Below are positions 47,696 through 56,346 of a stretch of 64,000 bases of DNA, in pieces. This DNA is from Sulfuriferula plumbiphila. Lineage in GTDB: Bacteria; Pseudomonadota; Gammaproteobacteria; Burkholderiales; Sulfuriferulaceae. Location of the stretch: positions 2,095,501-2,159,500 of the forward strand of contig NZ_AP021884.1 of assembly GCF_009938015.1 (NCBI RefSeq), given 5' to 3'. The notes below the pieces were generated by a model. The model worked only from the letters and a program-made list of their open reading frames with translations. It searched no databases and had not been told where the DNA came from. How positions within the stretch are numbered: the stretch's first letter is position 1; each line of letters opens with the position of its first letter. The translations under genes were made by a program, and so were the position numbers.

Positions 47696-47794
47696 CGGCC
47701 ACGCAAAGTGCCTGGATTTAGAACGCCGCACGAAGTATTCTTCGGGGTGGAAATGCGCTACACCAGGCCACCCCCATTAGTTATGGCACTTTGA
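47696..47794 (+). pseudogene. IS30-family transposase C-terminal tail
   Basis: The plus strand encodes RPRKVPGFRTPHEVFFGVEM then RYTRPPPLVMAL and a stop at 47792-47794, the last 32 residues of an IS30-type transposase. It ends only 20 bases before the first Ehr gene, so an IS excision or deletion reached the promoter region of that operon. Confidence 0.7.
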
Positions 47795-47813
47795 ACTTGA
47801 ATCCGTGTGGTTT

Positions 47814-48758
47814 ATGACATTCAGCCCAATTTTTTTGCAGATTCTGCAGGTCCTCACGGTTCTTGCACTTTCACCACTGTTGCATGGATTTATTGTGCGC
47901 ATGGAAGAGCGGGTGCAGATGAGTGCCGGCCCTTCGATCTTCCAACCCTACCGCGACCTGTGCAAATATTTTTCCAAAGAACTGGTGGTGCCCCGCGATG
48001 CCTCGTGGGTGTTTCTGTTGACACCCATCGTCGCATTCACCGCGATGCTGACCGTGCCTCTGCTCATTCCTGTGCTCACCAACTACCCGCTCCCCCTATC
48101 GGACATGGGCGATATTTTGGGCGGCGGTTTGATTCTCACCCTGGGCAGTTTCGCCCTGCTGCTGGCCGGGCTGGATACGGGACAGCCATTCGGCGGGCTG
48201 GGTTCGAGCCGGGCGGTGATGCTGACGGTGCTGGCCGAGCCGACCCTGATTCTGGTGCTGGTCGGCATTACCTTTCTCGATCACGCCATGCTGCCCTTTG
48301 TGGCCAATCATCTTTTGGTGAGCCAGCCGGCCGCGTTCTTGAGCCCGACGCACATTTTTCTGACTCTGGCGTTTCTGATTCTGCTGACGGTGGAAACCGA
48401 CCGCCTGCCGATTCATTCGACGATTCCCTACGAGATTTACATGATCGACGAGGCGCGCATCCTCGAATACAGCGGCCCACTGCTGGGGTTGCTCAAATGG
48501 GCGAGTTGGATGAAGCAGTTCATCCTCTACACGATTTTTCTCAACGTGTTCCTGTTTCCCTGGGGACTGGCGACGAACGGCCATTGGCTCAGCATCCTCG
48601 GCGCGAGCGCGATGATTCTCCTGAAATACGCCGGTCTCGGCTTATTCATGGTCGGCGTGGATACCGCGCAATCCCGCCTGCGGTTTTATCGCTATCAAGA
48701 ACCGCTGGCACTGTCGTTTCTGTTTGCGGTGCTGGCGATCGTGGCGGCGCAATTATGA
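47814..48758 (+). CDS. Ehr/Hyf-type complex membrane subunit, HyfC/NuoH-like
   Basis: A 314-residue membrane protein of the complex I subunit 1 (NuoH/HyfC/HycD) family with about eight hydrophobic segments. Typical stretches are SIFQPYRDLCKYFSKELVVP, LLAGLDTGQPFGGLGSSRAV, and ETDRLPIHSTIPYEIYMIDE. It forms the membrane docking site for the peripheral arm. The ATG at 47814 is preferred; a GTG nine bases earlier is possible. First gene of a six-gene operon that encodes a hydrogenase-4-like complex without a [NiFe] site. Confidence 0.92.
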   Translation: MTFSPIFLQILQVLTVLALSPLLHGFIVRMEERVQMSAGPSIFQPYRDLCKYFSKELVVPRDASWVFLLTPIVAFTAMLTVPLLIPVLTNYPLPLSDMGDILGGGLILTLGSFALLLAGLDTGQPFGGLGSSRAVMLTVLAEPTLILVLVGITFLDHAMLPFVANHLLVSQPAAFLSPTHIFLTLAFLILLTVETDRLPIHSTIPYEIYMIDEARILEYSGPLLGLLKWASWMKQFILYTIFLNVFLFPWGLATNGHWLSILGASAMILLKYAGLGLFMVGVDTAQSRLRFYRYQEPLALSFLFAVLAIVAAQL

Positions 48759-48783
48759 ACGCTGCGCCAGGGGCTTATTCATT

Positions 48784-49464
48784 ATGCTGATTCTGCACCT
48801 CGACCCGATTGCGACTTCGCTGATGAGCCTGTTGATCGTGATTGCGCTTGTCCTTGCCTTTGTGATGCTCGGTTCGCATTGGCTGCGTAATCATGTGTTG
48901 GCCTTCGCCGCCGAATCCTGGGTCATCGCTGGGTTATCCGCACTGGTTGGTTATTATGGGCATTTCTACGAACTCTTCCTGATCGCGGGGCTGACCGCGC
49001 TGTTTCGTGGCAGCCTGCTGCCGTATCTGTTGATGCGGCTGGTGAACCGGCTCGATATGCACCGCGAATTCACACCGATTCTTAACCCTTCAACCACCCT
49101 CGTGCTGGGCGCGGCGCTGATGGTTTTTGCCTATCTCGTCGCCGATCGCATTGGGCAATCCCTGGGGCTGGAAAGCAAAATTGCTGTACTGGCGCTGATG
49201 GCACTCCTCGGGCTCAAGCTGATCGGTTTTCTGATGTTGGTGTTGCGACGCGAAGCCTTGAGCCATGTGCTCGGCCTGCTCGTCATCGAAAACGGAATTT
49301 TTCTCGGCTCGCAAATTCTCGTGCCCGGGATGCCGATGCTGCTGGAACTCGTGATCCTGTTTGATTTGCTGATTATCGTCCTGACCTTCGGACTCTTGAT
49401 GCGCTACCTCAAGGAACACGCCGGAACGACCAGTTCGGCCGATTTGCGGAGACTGACGGGATGA
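48784..49464 (+). CDS. Ehr/Hyf-type complex membrane subunit, HyfE-like
   Basis: A 226-residue membrane protein with about six to seven segments, the HyfE family (NuoK-like C-terminal part: VLGLLVIENGIFLGSQILVP, LLELVILFDLLIIVLTFGLL). A conserved glutamate in the ENG segment corresponds to the proton-path residue of NuoK. Its stop overlaps the next start (ATGA). Confidence 0.9.
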   Translation: MLILHLDPIATSLMSLLIVIALVLAFVMLGSHWLRNHVLAFAAESWVIAGLSALVGYYGHFYELFLIAGLTALFRGSLLPYLLMRLVNRLDMHREFTPILNPSTTLVLGAALMVFAYLVADRIGQSLGLESKIAVLALMALLGLKLIGFLMLVLRREALSHVLGLLVIENGIFLGSQILVPGMPMLLELVILFDLLIIVLTFGLLMRYLKEHAGTTSSADLRRLTG

Positions 49465-50951
49465 CTGCTCCATCACCCCACGGGCTGATCGGCCTGCTGA
49501 TCGCCCTGCTCTGGCTCACGCCCGCCCTCGCCATCGCCGGCATCGCGCTCACCCGGCGGCCGCGCTGGGCAGAATGGCTGAACCTCATCGCCGCCGGGCT
49601 GGTATTCGCCGAAACGCTGGCGCTGCTGATATGCTCCAGCACGCTGACCACACCCGCGATTCTGCTCGGCCATGCCCTGATCTTGTCGCCCTTGGGTGCC
49701 TGGGTGCTGCTGTGTGTCGGCACCGTCTACCTCTTGGCCTCGATCTACGCCACCGGGTACATGCGGATGCTGCCGGAAGAAGCGCCCCGCCTGCCGCTGT
49801 TCTATGCCCTGCTCGCAGCCTTTGCCTTGAGCATGCTCGTCGCGCCCCTGCTCAATTCGCCGGGGCTGTACTGGATCGCCATCGACCTGACGACGATCAT
49901 CAGTGCGTTTCTGGTCGGCTTTGAACGCGCGCCCGAACCCATTGAGGCCGCCTGGAAATATATTGTGATCGTTTCGGCGGGGCTATCGCTCGCCCTGCTC
50001 GGGATCGTGCTGTTCTACTGGGGCGGCAGCTTTGCTGCCGGCATGGTCTACGACCTCACTTGGCGCAAGCTGGCCGAACTCGCCCCCGGCATGGCCCCGC
50101 CGCTCGCGGCTCTGGCGTTTTTGCTGGTACTCGCCGGCTTTGGCACCAAGGTCGGGCTGGTACCGATGCACACCTGGCTCCCCGATGCGCATAGCGAAGG
50201 CCCCGCGCCAGTGTCTGCGATGCTCTCCGGGGCGTTGCTCAATACCGCGTTGCTGGGCATCGTCCGGTTCATGACGGCGATGGATGACAGCCCGGTTGCG
50301 CCGCTAGCGCATACCGCGCTCATCCTGATTGGGCTTTTGTCTTTGCTGGTTGCGGCGCTCTTCATCGTGCGCCAGACCGGAATCAAACGCCTGATGGCGT
50401 ATTCCTCAGTCGAGCATATGGGTGTGCTGGCCATCGGCTTTGGTATCGGCGGGCCGATCGGTTTTGCGGCCGCAATGTATCACATGCTCAACCATTCACT
50501 GACCAAATCCCTGATGTTCTTCGGCGCGGGCAATCTGATGCGGGCCTACGAAACCAAAGACATGGCGCAGATGCAGGGTTTTCTGCGGCATTTCCCGATG
50601 ATGGGGCTACTGTTTTTAGCCGGCGCCGTCGCCATCACCGGTGCTCCGCCGTTTGGCCTGTTCCGCTCTGAATTCGAGGTGGTGCGGGCGGGGCTGGCCA
50701 GCGGATATGTCTGGGAGATTCTGTTCATGGCGTTGTTGTTGATCCTGATTTTCGCCGCATTTTTAAACCACATCCGGCGCATGGCCTTCGGCGCGACGGG
50801 ACAAATCGCTCCGCAACCCATCAATCGTCACCTCTCGTGCTGGCAAACGCTGCCCATGTGGCTGGCGCTGATCCCGACGCTGCTGTTTGGTCTGTGGTGG
50901 CCGGATGCCTTTACCCGGTTTTTCCATCTGGCGCGGACGATGCTGCCATGA
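49461..50951 (+). CDS. Ehr/Hyf-type complex antiporter-like subunit, HyfF-like
   Basis: A 496-residue NuoL/M/N-family subunit with about fourteen membrane segments. The transport core shows VGLVPMHTWLPDAHSEGPAP and KRLMAYSSVEHMGVLAIGFG, then YHMLNHSLTKSLMFFGAGN with the conserved His and Lys of proton-pumping subunits. It overlaps both neighbours by four bases. Confidence 0.93.
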   Translation: MTAPSPHGLIGLLIALLWLTPALAIAGIALTRRPRWAEWLNLIAAGLVFAETLALLICSSTLTTPAILLGHALILSPLGAWVLLCVGTVYLLASIYATGYMRMLPEEAPRLPLFYALLAAFALSMLVAPLLNSPGLYWIAIDLTTIISAFLVGFERAPEPIEAAWKYIVIVSAGLSLALLGIVLFYWGGSFAAGMVYDLTWRKLAELAPGMAPPLAALAFLLVLAGFGTKVGLVPMHTWLPDAHSEGPAPVSAMLSGALLNTALLGIVRFMTAMDDSPVAPLAHTALILIGLLSLLVAALFIVRQTGIKRLMAYSSVEHMGVLAIGFGIGGPIGFAAAMYHMLNHSLTKSLMFFGAGNLMRAYETKDMAQMQGFLRHFPMMGLLFLAGAVAITGAPPFGLFRSEFEVVRAGLASGYVWEILFMALLLILIFAAFLNHIRRMAFGATGQIAPQPINRHLSCWQTLPMWLALIPTLLFGLWWPDAFTRFFHLARTMLP

Positions 50952-52513
50952 ATCCCTGTCGCACCCGAATCATCACCGTCGATCAACTGCTGCCCGAGGC
51001 CGAAGCGCTGCATGCACGCGGCGCGCGCTTTCAAATGGCCTGGGCCGAGCGCGGCATGCAGGGCGGCACCGATGTGCATTACCTTGTCGCGCCACCGCTA
51101 TCGGCGGGCGCGGCGAGCACTGCCGCAATGTTTGAGTGCCTGACGCTCCAGAACGTGCGGGAACTACCCACGCTGACCCACGTGATTCCACTGCTCGGCT
51201 GGTACGAGCGCGAGATCATGGATCAACACGGCTTGATCTGCACCGGCCACCCCCAACCCTGGCCTCTGTTGTTCCATCCGGGCCACCTTCCGCGCACGCC
51301 TTTGCTGGCCGATGCCGCCGAGAACCTGCCGGACGACGACGCGCCCATCTCATCCAGCAATGCCCCCGATGTGTTCGATGAGCATGACCCCCCCGGTCTC
51401 GGGCTGCCGGAAATCACCGGCGGACAAAAACAGGTGCAATCGCTGATCTGGGGGCCGGTTCGGGCGGATGTGGTCGAAACTGGCGCTTTCGGTTTTGCCT
51501 ATGTCGGGGAATTGATTCTGCATCACCAGCCCCGGCTGTTCTTCAAGCATCGGCAAATCGAGGCCCGCATGGCCGGCCGTTCGGCCGATCAGGGGCTCTT
51601 TCTGGCCGAACGGGTTTCCGGGGTGGGCAGTGTCGCCCACGCTCTGGCTTTCGCCCAGGCAGTAGAAACCGCCAGCGGCTGCGCCGTTCCGGAACCGGCA
51701 CACTGGTTGCGGGTCCTCTTGCAAGAACTCGAACGGCTTTACAACCACCTGCATTATTTCGGCCTGCTCGCCAAGACCACCACCCTCAAGGTGGCCTCGG
51801 CCGAAGGATTCTGGCTGGAAGAACAGCTCAAACAAATCCTCGGACGACTCACCGGCAGCCGTTTTGGGCGTGGCTTGATCGTGCCGGGCGGCCTGCGCCG
51901 CACGTTCTCTGCCCAGGCACTCGAAACGACGCAGCGCGCCCTGCTCGCCCTGCGTCCGCGCGTCGCCGCCTATCTTGCACGAATGAATCGCACCGCCAGC
52001 CACCTCGATCGCCTGATCAGCACCGGTGTGCTCGACCGCAAAACCGCGCTCGATCAGGGGGCAACCGGCCCAGTGGAACGGGCTTCAGGCCTTGATCGCG
52101 ATTTGCGCCGCGACCATCCTTATGCGGCCTGGCCGCATCTTGATTTTACGGTCACTACCGCCGCGGCGGGGGATGCCCAAGCCAGAGCCGCGGTGCGTGG
52201 CGGCGAAATTGCCACCAGCTTTGAAGTACTCGAGCGCGTGCTCAACCACCTGCTGGCCTGTGAACCAGAGCCGGTGTATCAACCGCTGGCCGCCCACTGG
52301 CAGGGCAGCGGTTTGGGTTGGGTGGAAAGCCCGCGCGGCTCACTTTATTACGCGATCACCGGCGCTGACGGGCGGCTGACCCGGGTCAAAATCAAATCAC
52401 CGTCGTTTTCGAACTGGCGAGTGTTCCCATTCACCGTACACGGCAGCAACATGATGGATTACGCGATCAATGAAGCGAGTTTTGGCCTAACCATCGCCGG
52501 TTGTGACCGCTAA
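50948..52513 (+). CDS. Ehr complex large subunit (HyfG/NuoCD-like) without [NiFe] ligands
   Basis: A 521-residue protein: NuoC/30-kDa-like part (about 1-120; HVIPLLGWYEREIMDQHGL) fused to a NuoD/HycE-like part. In true group 4 hydrogenases the first ligand motif is RxCGxC; here it is RVSGVG at 222-227 (ERVSGVGSVAHALAFAQ). The C-terminal DPCxxC motif is also absent (the end reads EASFGLTIAGCDR). It therefore cannot bind a [NiFe] centre. This is the hallmark of energy-converting-hydrogenase-related (Ehr) complexes, whose substrate is unknown. Start at 50948 overlaps the previous stop. Confidence 0.92.
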   Translation: MNPCRTRIITVDQLLPEAEALHARGARFQMAWAERGMQGGTDVHYLVAPPLSAGAASTAAMFECLTLQNVRELPTLTHVIPLLGWYEREIMDQHGLICTGHPQPWPLLFHPGHLPRTPLLADAAENLPDDDAPISSSNAPDVFDEHDPPGLGLPEITGGQKQVQSLIWGPVRADVVETGAFGFAYVGELILHHQPRLFFKHRQIEARMAGRSADQGLFLAERVSGVGSVAHALAFAQAVETASGCAVPEPAHWLRVLLQELERLYNHLHYFGLLAKTTTLKVASAEGFWLEEQLKQILGRLTGSRFGRGLIVPGGLRRTFSAQALETTQRALLALRPRVAAYLARMNRTASHLDRLISTGVLDRKTALDQGATGPVERASGLDRDLRRDHPYAAWPHLDFTVTTAAAGDAQARAAVRGGEIATSFEVLERVLNHLLACEPEPVYQPLAAHWQGSGLGWVESPRGSLYYAITGADGRLTRVKIKSPSFSNWRVFPFTVHGSNMMDYAINEASFGLTIAGCDR

Positions 52514-52528
52514 CAGGAGATACCACCC

Positions 52529-53389
52529 ATGCCCAACTGGATCTGGACTGGCCTACGCCACGCCAACAGCAGTACCGACTGGCCCCGTGCCGATCAGGGG
52601 CAGCCCGACCCGTGCCGCGACGGCCAGCAAGGCGTGCTCGGATTTCCCCGTCTCAATCCGGCCCAAGCCTGCGCGGCGGATTGCCAGCGGTGCGTCGAAT
52701 CCTGCCCCACTCAAGCGATTAGCTACGCCCCAGCGTCCGAAACGGGCCAGCCTGCGCACGATCCCCGGATCGGGATCGACTATGGCCGCTGCATTCAATG
52801 CCAGGCCTGCGTATTTGCCTGCCCGGACGACGGCCCGCTGGAGCTGACCCACCATTGGCCAATGGCCACCCGCGACCGCCAGCGACTGCGCCACCTCAAC
52901 CCGGATACCGTGACTGAACCGGCGCAATCGCGCCTGCGCCATGCCCTACTGCGCCGCCAGAAACACAGTCTGCATATCCGGCACATCGACGCCGGTTCTT
53001 GCAATGGCTGCGAAAGCGAGTTGCAAGCACTCGATAACCCGTTCTACAACTTGCACCGGTTGGGGATTTTCTTCACCCCATCGCCGCGCTTTGCCGATTT
53101 ATTGCTCGTCACTGGCGTGGTCACGCCCCCCACCCGCGCGCTGATCGAGCGCACATTCGAGGCCATGCCGGATCCCAAATGGGTACTGGCCGCCGGAACC
53201 TGCGCGGTCTCTGGGGCCCCCTTCGATACCCCGTTACGCGGAATGCCTTCCACTCAGAACGGGCTGAGCGATAGCGTGCCGGTCGATGTGTGGTTACCGG
53301 GCTGCCCACCCAATCCGGCGGCACTGATTCAAGGCTTACTCGTGCTGCTCGAACGCGACCGGGAACGCATCGGGGAGATTACCTCATGA
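52529..53389 (+). CDS. Fused Fe-S subunit: HyfH/NuoI-like plus HyfI/NuoB-like
   Basis: A 286-residue fusion. The N-terminal ferredoxin part has two [4Fe-4S] sites (Cys48, 52, 55, 59 and Cys88, 91, 94, 98). The C-terminal part is NuoB/HyfI-like, with the proximal cluster ligands CNGC (158, 161), Cys225 and Cys259 (LPGCPPNP). All twelve cysteines are intact, so electron transfer to the large-subunit cavity should work even though that cavity has no nickel site. In E. coli Hyf these are two separate genes. GGAG precedes the ATG. Confidence 0.92.
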   Translation: MPNWIWTGLRHANSSTDWPRADQGQPDPCRDGQQGVLGFPRLNPAQACAADCQRCVESCPTQAISYAPASETGQPAHDPRIGIDYGRCIQCQACVFACPDDGPLELTHHWPMATRDRQRLRHLNPDTVTEPAQSRLRHALLRRQKHSLHIRHIDAGSCNGCESELQALDNPFYNLHRLGIFFTPSPRFADLLLVTGVVTPPTRALIERTFEAMPDPKWVLAAGTCAVSGAPFDTPLRGMPSTQNGLSDSVPVDVWLPGCPPNPAALIQGLLVLLERDRERIGEITS

Positions 53390-55344
53390 TGCCTACTCTG
53401 TTTCAAAGCGGACTCTTCGCCCTTGTGTTCCTGCTCATTCTGAGCCTTGTGGGACGCAATGCCGCCGTGTTGCGGGTGCTAACCGCGGTGGCGCTGCTGC
53501 CCCTCATCCTGGCCTGCGGCGCCCTGCTGCTGGCGCACAAATCCTTGAATCTCATCCTGCTGGGGTTATCGCTGCACTGGACAACCGATGCGCTCTGGCT
53601 GTTGCTGACCGGTCTGCTGCCCGCTCTGCTCGCGCTGCTCCTGCCCTACCCCGGCCGACATCCCGCCGGCTGGCTGGCCGGAGCCATTTTGACCCTGCTC
53701 GGAGTGTTCACTTTGCTCGGCGGGCAGAATGGCGTCACGCTTCTGATTGGTTGGGCGCTGATGAGCTTTGGCGGCGCCGTGATGCTGCTTGCCGATCAGC
53801 AACGTGCCCCGGAACGCGCAGCCAGCGGCACGCTGTTCATGCTGGTCTTGCTGGAAGTCGGTGCCGTGGCGCTGCTGGTCGCCATTGCCGCCCTGGCTGG
53901 TTCAAGCGCGCATATCGAAGCCATGATCCAGCACTGGCAGACCCTGGCGCCAAGCTCCAGCATTGCGATTGCCGCCGCCCTGACCCTGGGCTTCGGCGCC
54001 AAGCTCGGCCTGCTACCATTTTATAAGTGGTATCCCAAGGCGTATGGCAGTGGCACGGGTGCCAGTGGCGCGTTGATGTCGGGCATCGTGCTCGCGGCGG
54101 CCTGGTTGACCTTGAGCCATGTCCTGCTCGACTGGCTGCCGCTGGGCCCCGGAGTGCAGACTTTTGCCATGATTCTGCTCGGCTTGGCAACCGCCACCGC
54201 GATCCTCGCGATTTTATATGCGTTCCAGCAAGAAGACTGGCGGCGGCTGCTCGCCTTTTCCTCGGTGGAAAATGCCGCGCTCGTCACAATCATGCTCGCA
54301 GCGGCGCTGCTGTTTCGCAGCGAAGGGCAGAATCAACTCGCCTCTTTAGCTTGGCTTGCCGGCTTCATCCACATCACCGGGCATAGTCTTGGCAAAGGCG
54401 TACTGATGCTGATTGCAGACCGGGTGTATCTGCTCAGCGACAGCTATGCGATTCGCCCCATGCGGCTGATTGCCCTCGCGCCGCTCGGGCTTGGTATGGC
54501 GGGCGTTTTTGCGGCCATGAGCTTGGCGGCCATGCCGCCGCAGGCCGGATTTGCCAGCGAATGGCTGATGTTGCAAACCATCTTTCATGGCTTCGATCTG
54601 CAACAGGCCACCGCCCGCATCCTGCTGGCGCTCGCCGGTGCCGGAGTCGCGCTCACCGCCGCAATTGCGCTGGCTACAATGGTCAAGGTTGTCGGCGTCG
54701 GCCTGCTCGGCGCACCAAACAACCCGCCCAACACCCGATCGCTGGGCCGCGGTACCCGCATTGGCCTGACCTTACTCGGCATCACTCTGCCGCTGTATGC
54801 CATTAGCCTGCCTTGGACGCTACCGCTGCTGGTGGCTGCGAGTTGGGGGCAGACTGCCGATCGGCTGGTCGATGGCTTGCTGATCGTGCCGCTTTCAGCC
54901 AATTTCGCTTTTATTTCACCGAGCGAACTCGTCATCGTCATGCCCTTGCTCGCCCTGATTCCGATGGCCCTCCTGGCACGAAGCTGGCACAGCCGCCGTC
55001 GCGCCGACGTCTGGGCCCACGGTCTTGCCAGGCCGGTACGCCATGCGCCGATCACGGCATTGGCGTTTTCCAATGCCCTGCGCTCGTTCTACAGCCCGGT
55101 CTACCGCCCCCGCACCGAGAACACAAGCCAGGCTTTGGATGCCAATGGTTATTTCATCAATCGGCTCATCTTCACCCACAGCCAGAATGCGGTCTTCGAG
55201 CCGTGGCTATTTCGGCCGGTCATTCGTACCGTGCAATGGCTGGCCGGACAGATCAGCGCCCTGCAAAACGGCTCGATGAACCGCTATCTCGGTTATTTGA
55301 TGATAATTTTGCTGCTGATACTGACCACTGTTTTGTGGTGGTAG
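53386..55344 (+). CDS. Ehr/Hyf-type complex antiporter-like subunit, HyfB/NuoL-like
   Basis: A 652-residue NuoL/HyfB-family proton-channel subunit with about sixteen membrane segments. Core motifs include AKLGLLPFYKWYPKAYGSGT, the following GALMSGIVLAAAWLTL, RRLLAFSSVENAALVTIMLA and HITGHSLGKGVLMLIADRVY. The TGA of the Fe-S gene overlaps its ATG. It closes the operon, which thus has two antiporter-like subunits, one NuoH-like, one HyfE-like and two peripheral subunits. An IS5/IS427-type element lies about 85 bases downstream. Confidence 0.92.
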   Translation: MMPTLFQSGLFALVFLLILSLVGRNAAVLRVLTAVALLPLILACGALLLAHKSLNLILLGLSLHWTTDALWLLLTGLLPALLALLLPYPGRHPAGWLAGAILTLLGVFTLLGGQNGVTLLIGWALMSFGGAVMLLADQQRAPERAASGTLFMLVLLEVGAVALLVAIAALAGSSAHIEAMIQHWQTLAPSSSIAIAAALTLGFGAKLGLLPFYKWYPKAYGSGTGASGALMSGIVLAAAWLTLSHVLLDWLPLGPGVQTFAMILLGLATATAILAILYAFQQEDWRRLLAFSSVENAALVTIMLAAALLFRSEGQNQLASLAWLAGFIHITGHSLGKGVLMLIADRVYLLSDSYAIRPMRLIALAPLGLGMAGVFAAMSLAAMPPQAGFASEWLMLQTIFHGFDLQQATARILLALAGAGVALTAAIALATMVKVVGVGLLGAPNNPPNTRSLGRGTRIGLTLLGITLPLYAISLPWTLPLLVAASWGQTADRLVDGLLIVPLSANFAFISPSELVIVMPLLALIPMALLARSWHSRRRADVWAHGLARPVRHAPITALAFSNALRSFYSPVYRPRTENTSQALDANGYFINRLIFTHSQNAVFEPWLFRPVIRTVQWLAGQISALQNGSMNRYLGYLMIILLLILTTVLWW

Positions 55345-55430
55345 TTACACCGGAACACAACGGCTCCACTGCATAACCAAAAGAATGACGAAAAGCGTCA
55401 ATGGCAGGCTGGGAATTTACGCAGCTTAGG

Positions 55431-56257
55431 TACTGTCGTCACGAGATAGTCAGCCAAAGGGTAAGACAGCGAATTTGTACGGCAGCCACGAAGGATGACA
55501 AGTTTTTCGCATAGCGGGTGGCGATCCCTCGCCACCGCTTGAGATGCAAGAATGCGTTCTCGACCAAATGGCGTAGCTTGTAGAGATGCTTATCGTACTC
55601 TCTGGGTTGTTTACGGTTTTTGCGCGGCGGAATAACCGCTTTTGCTCCTTGTTCCTCGACTTTCGCCACGATCGCATCGCTGTCGTAGCCTTTGTCGGCA
55701 AGAAGGTGCTCCATCTGAAATCCCTCAATCAATTGGTCAGCCTCAGCGCAATCTGCTCGGGTACCTTCTGTAATAACTGCTCTGAGCGGCATACCATGCG
55801 CATCCACGGCCAGATGTATCTTTGTGTTGAGCCCCCTTTTGTACGGCTCATGCCTTGATTGCCTCCGCGTGCCCCAGCGGCATGGGGGGGAACCTTGCAA
55901 TGGCTGGCATCGATCATGAGCCATTCGTAATCCGGCTCGACAATGAGCTTTTCCAGCAACGACTCCCAAATGCCTTGATCGCGCCAACGGCAAAAGCGTC
56001 GATGGGTGTTTTTCCATCCTCCATACGAGGCAGGCAGGTCTCGCCACGGCGCACCCGTGCGAAGAATCCAAAACACCGCATTGATAAATCGGCGGTTATC
56101 TTGTGCCACTCCACCCCAAACACCTGCGCGCCCAGGTAAATGCGGTTCGAGCAAGGCCCAATGTTTGTCCGTAATGTCGTGTCGATGGATGGTTTCTGGC
56201 ATTCGGTTATGAGTTTTTTACGAAAACCATATTTTGCCACATCTTGTGATGACAGTA
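55431..56257 (-). mobile_element. IS5-family (IS427-group) insertion sequence
   Basis: About 827 bp bounded by imperfect inverted repeats TACTGTCGTCACGAGAT (left) and, on the other strand, TACTGTCATCACAAGAT (right). It contains two overlapping transposase frames typical of the IS427 group. Boundaries are good to a few bases; no clear target duplication was found. Confidence 0.82.
55439..56202 (-). CDS. IS427-group transposase in two overlapping frames
   Basis: Frame A (56202-55729) encodes the N-terminal half, starting MPETIHRHDITDKHWALLEP with ILRTGAPWRDLPASYGGWKN and IDASHCKVPP. Frame B, joined near 55850 and ending at 55439, encodes GLNTKIHLAVDAHGMPLRAV, LLADKGYDSDAIV and NAFLHLKRWRGIATRYAK. 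IS427-group elements usually make the full protein by ribosomal frameshifting, so this may be functional rather than broken. The catalytic Asp residues and the Glu region are split between the frames. Confidence 0.8.
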
Positions 56258-56346
56258 TCTAGAGTCTATTGACATAGAACTTGCTTGCATGCTCTGCTTC
56301 GGGTGGAAGAGAGGGTTAAGCCCGCTTCCAGTTTTTTAACACTACG

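Noticed and set aside
47814-55344. Functional [NiFe] hydrogenase-4 or bicarbonate pump (Dab)
   Set aside because: The large subunit lacks the nickel-binding cysteines, no maturation genes are near, and no DabA (DUF2309) gene accompanies the antiporter-like subunits.
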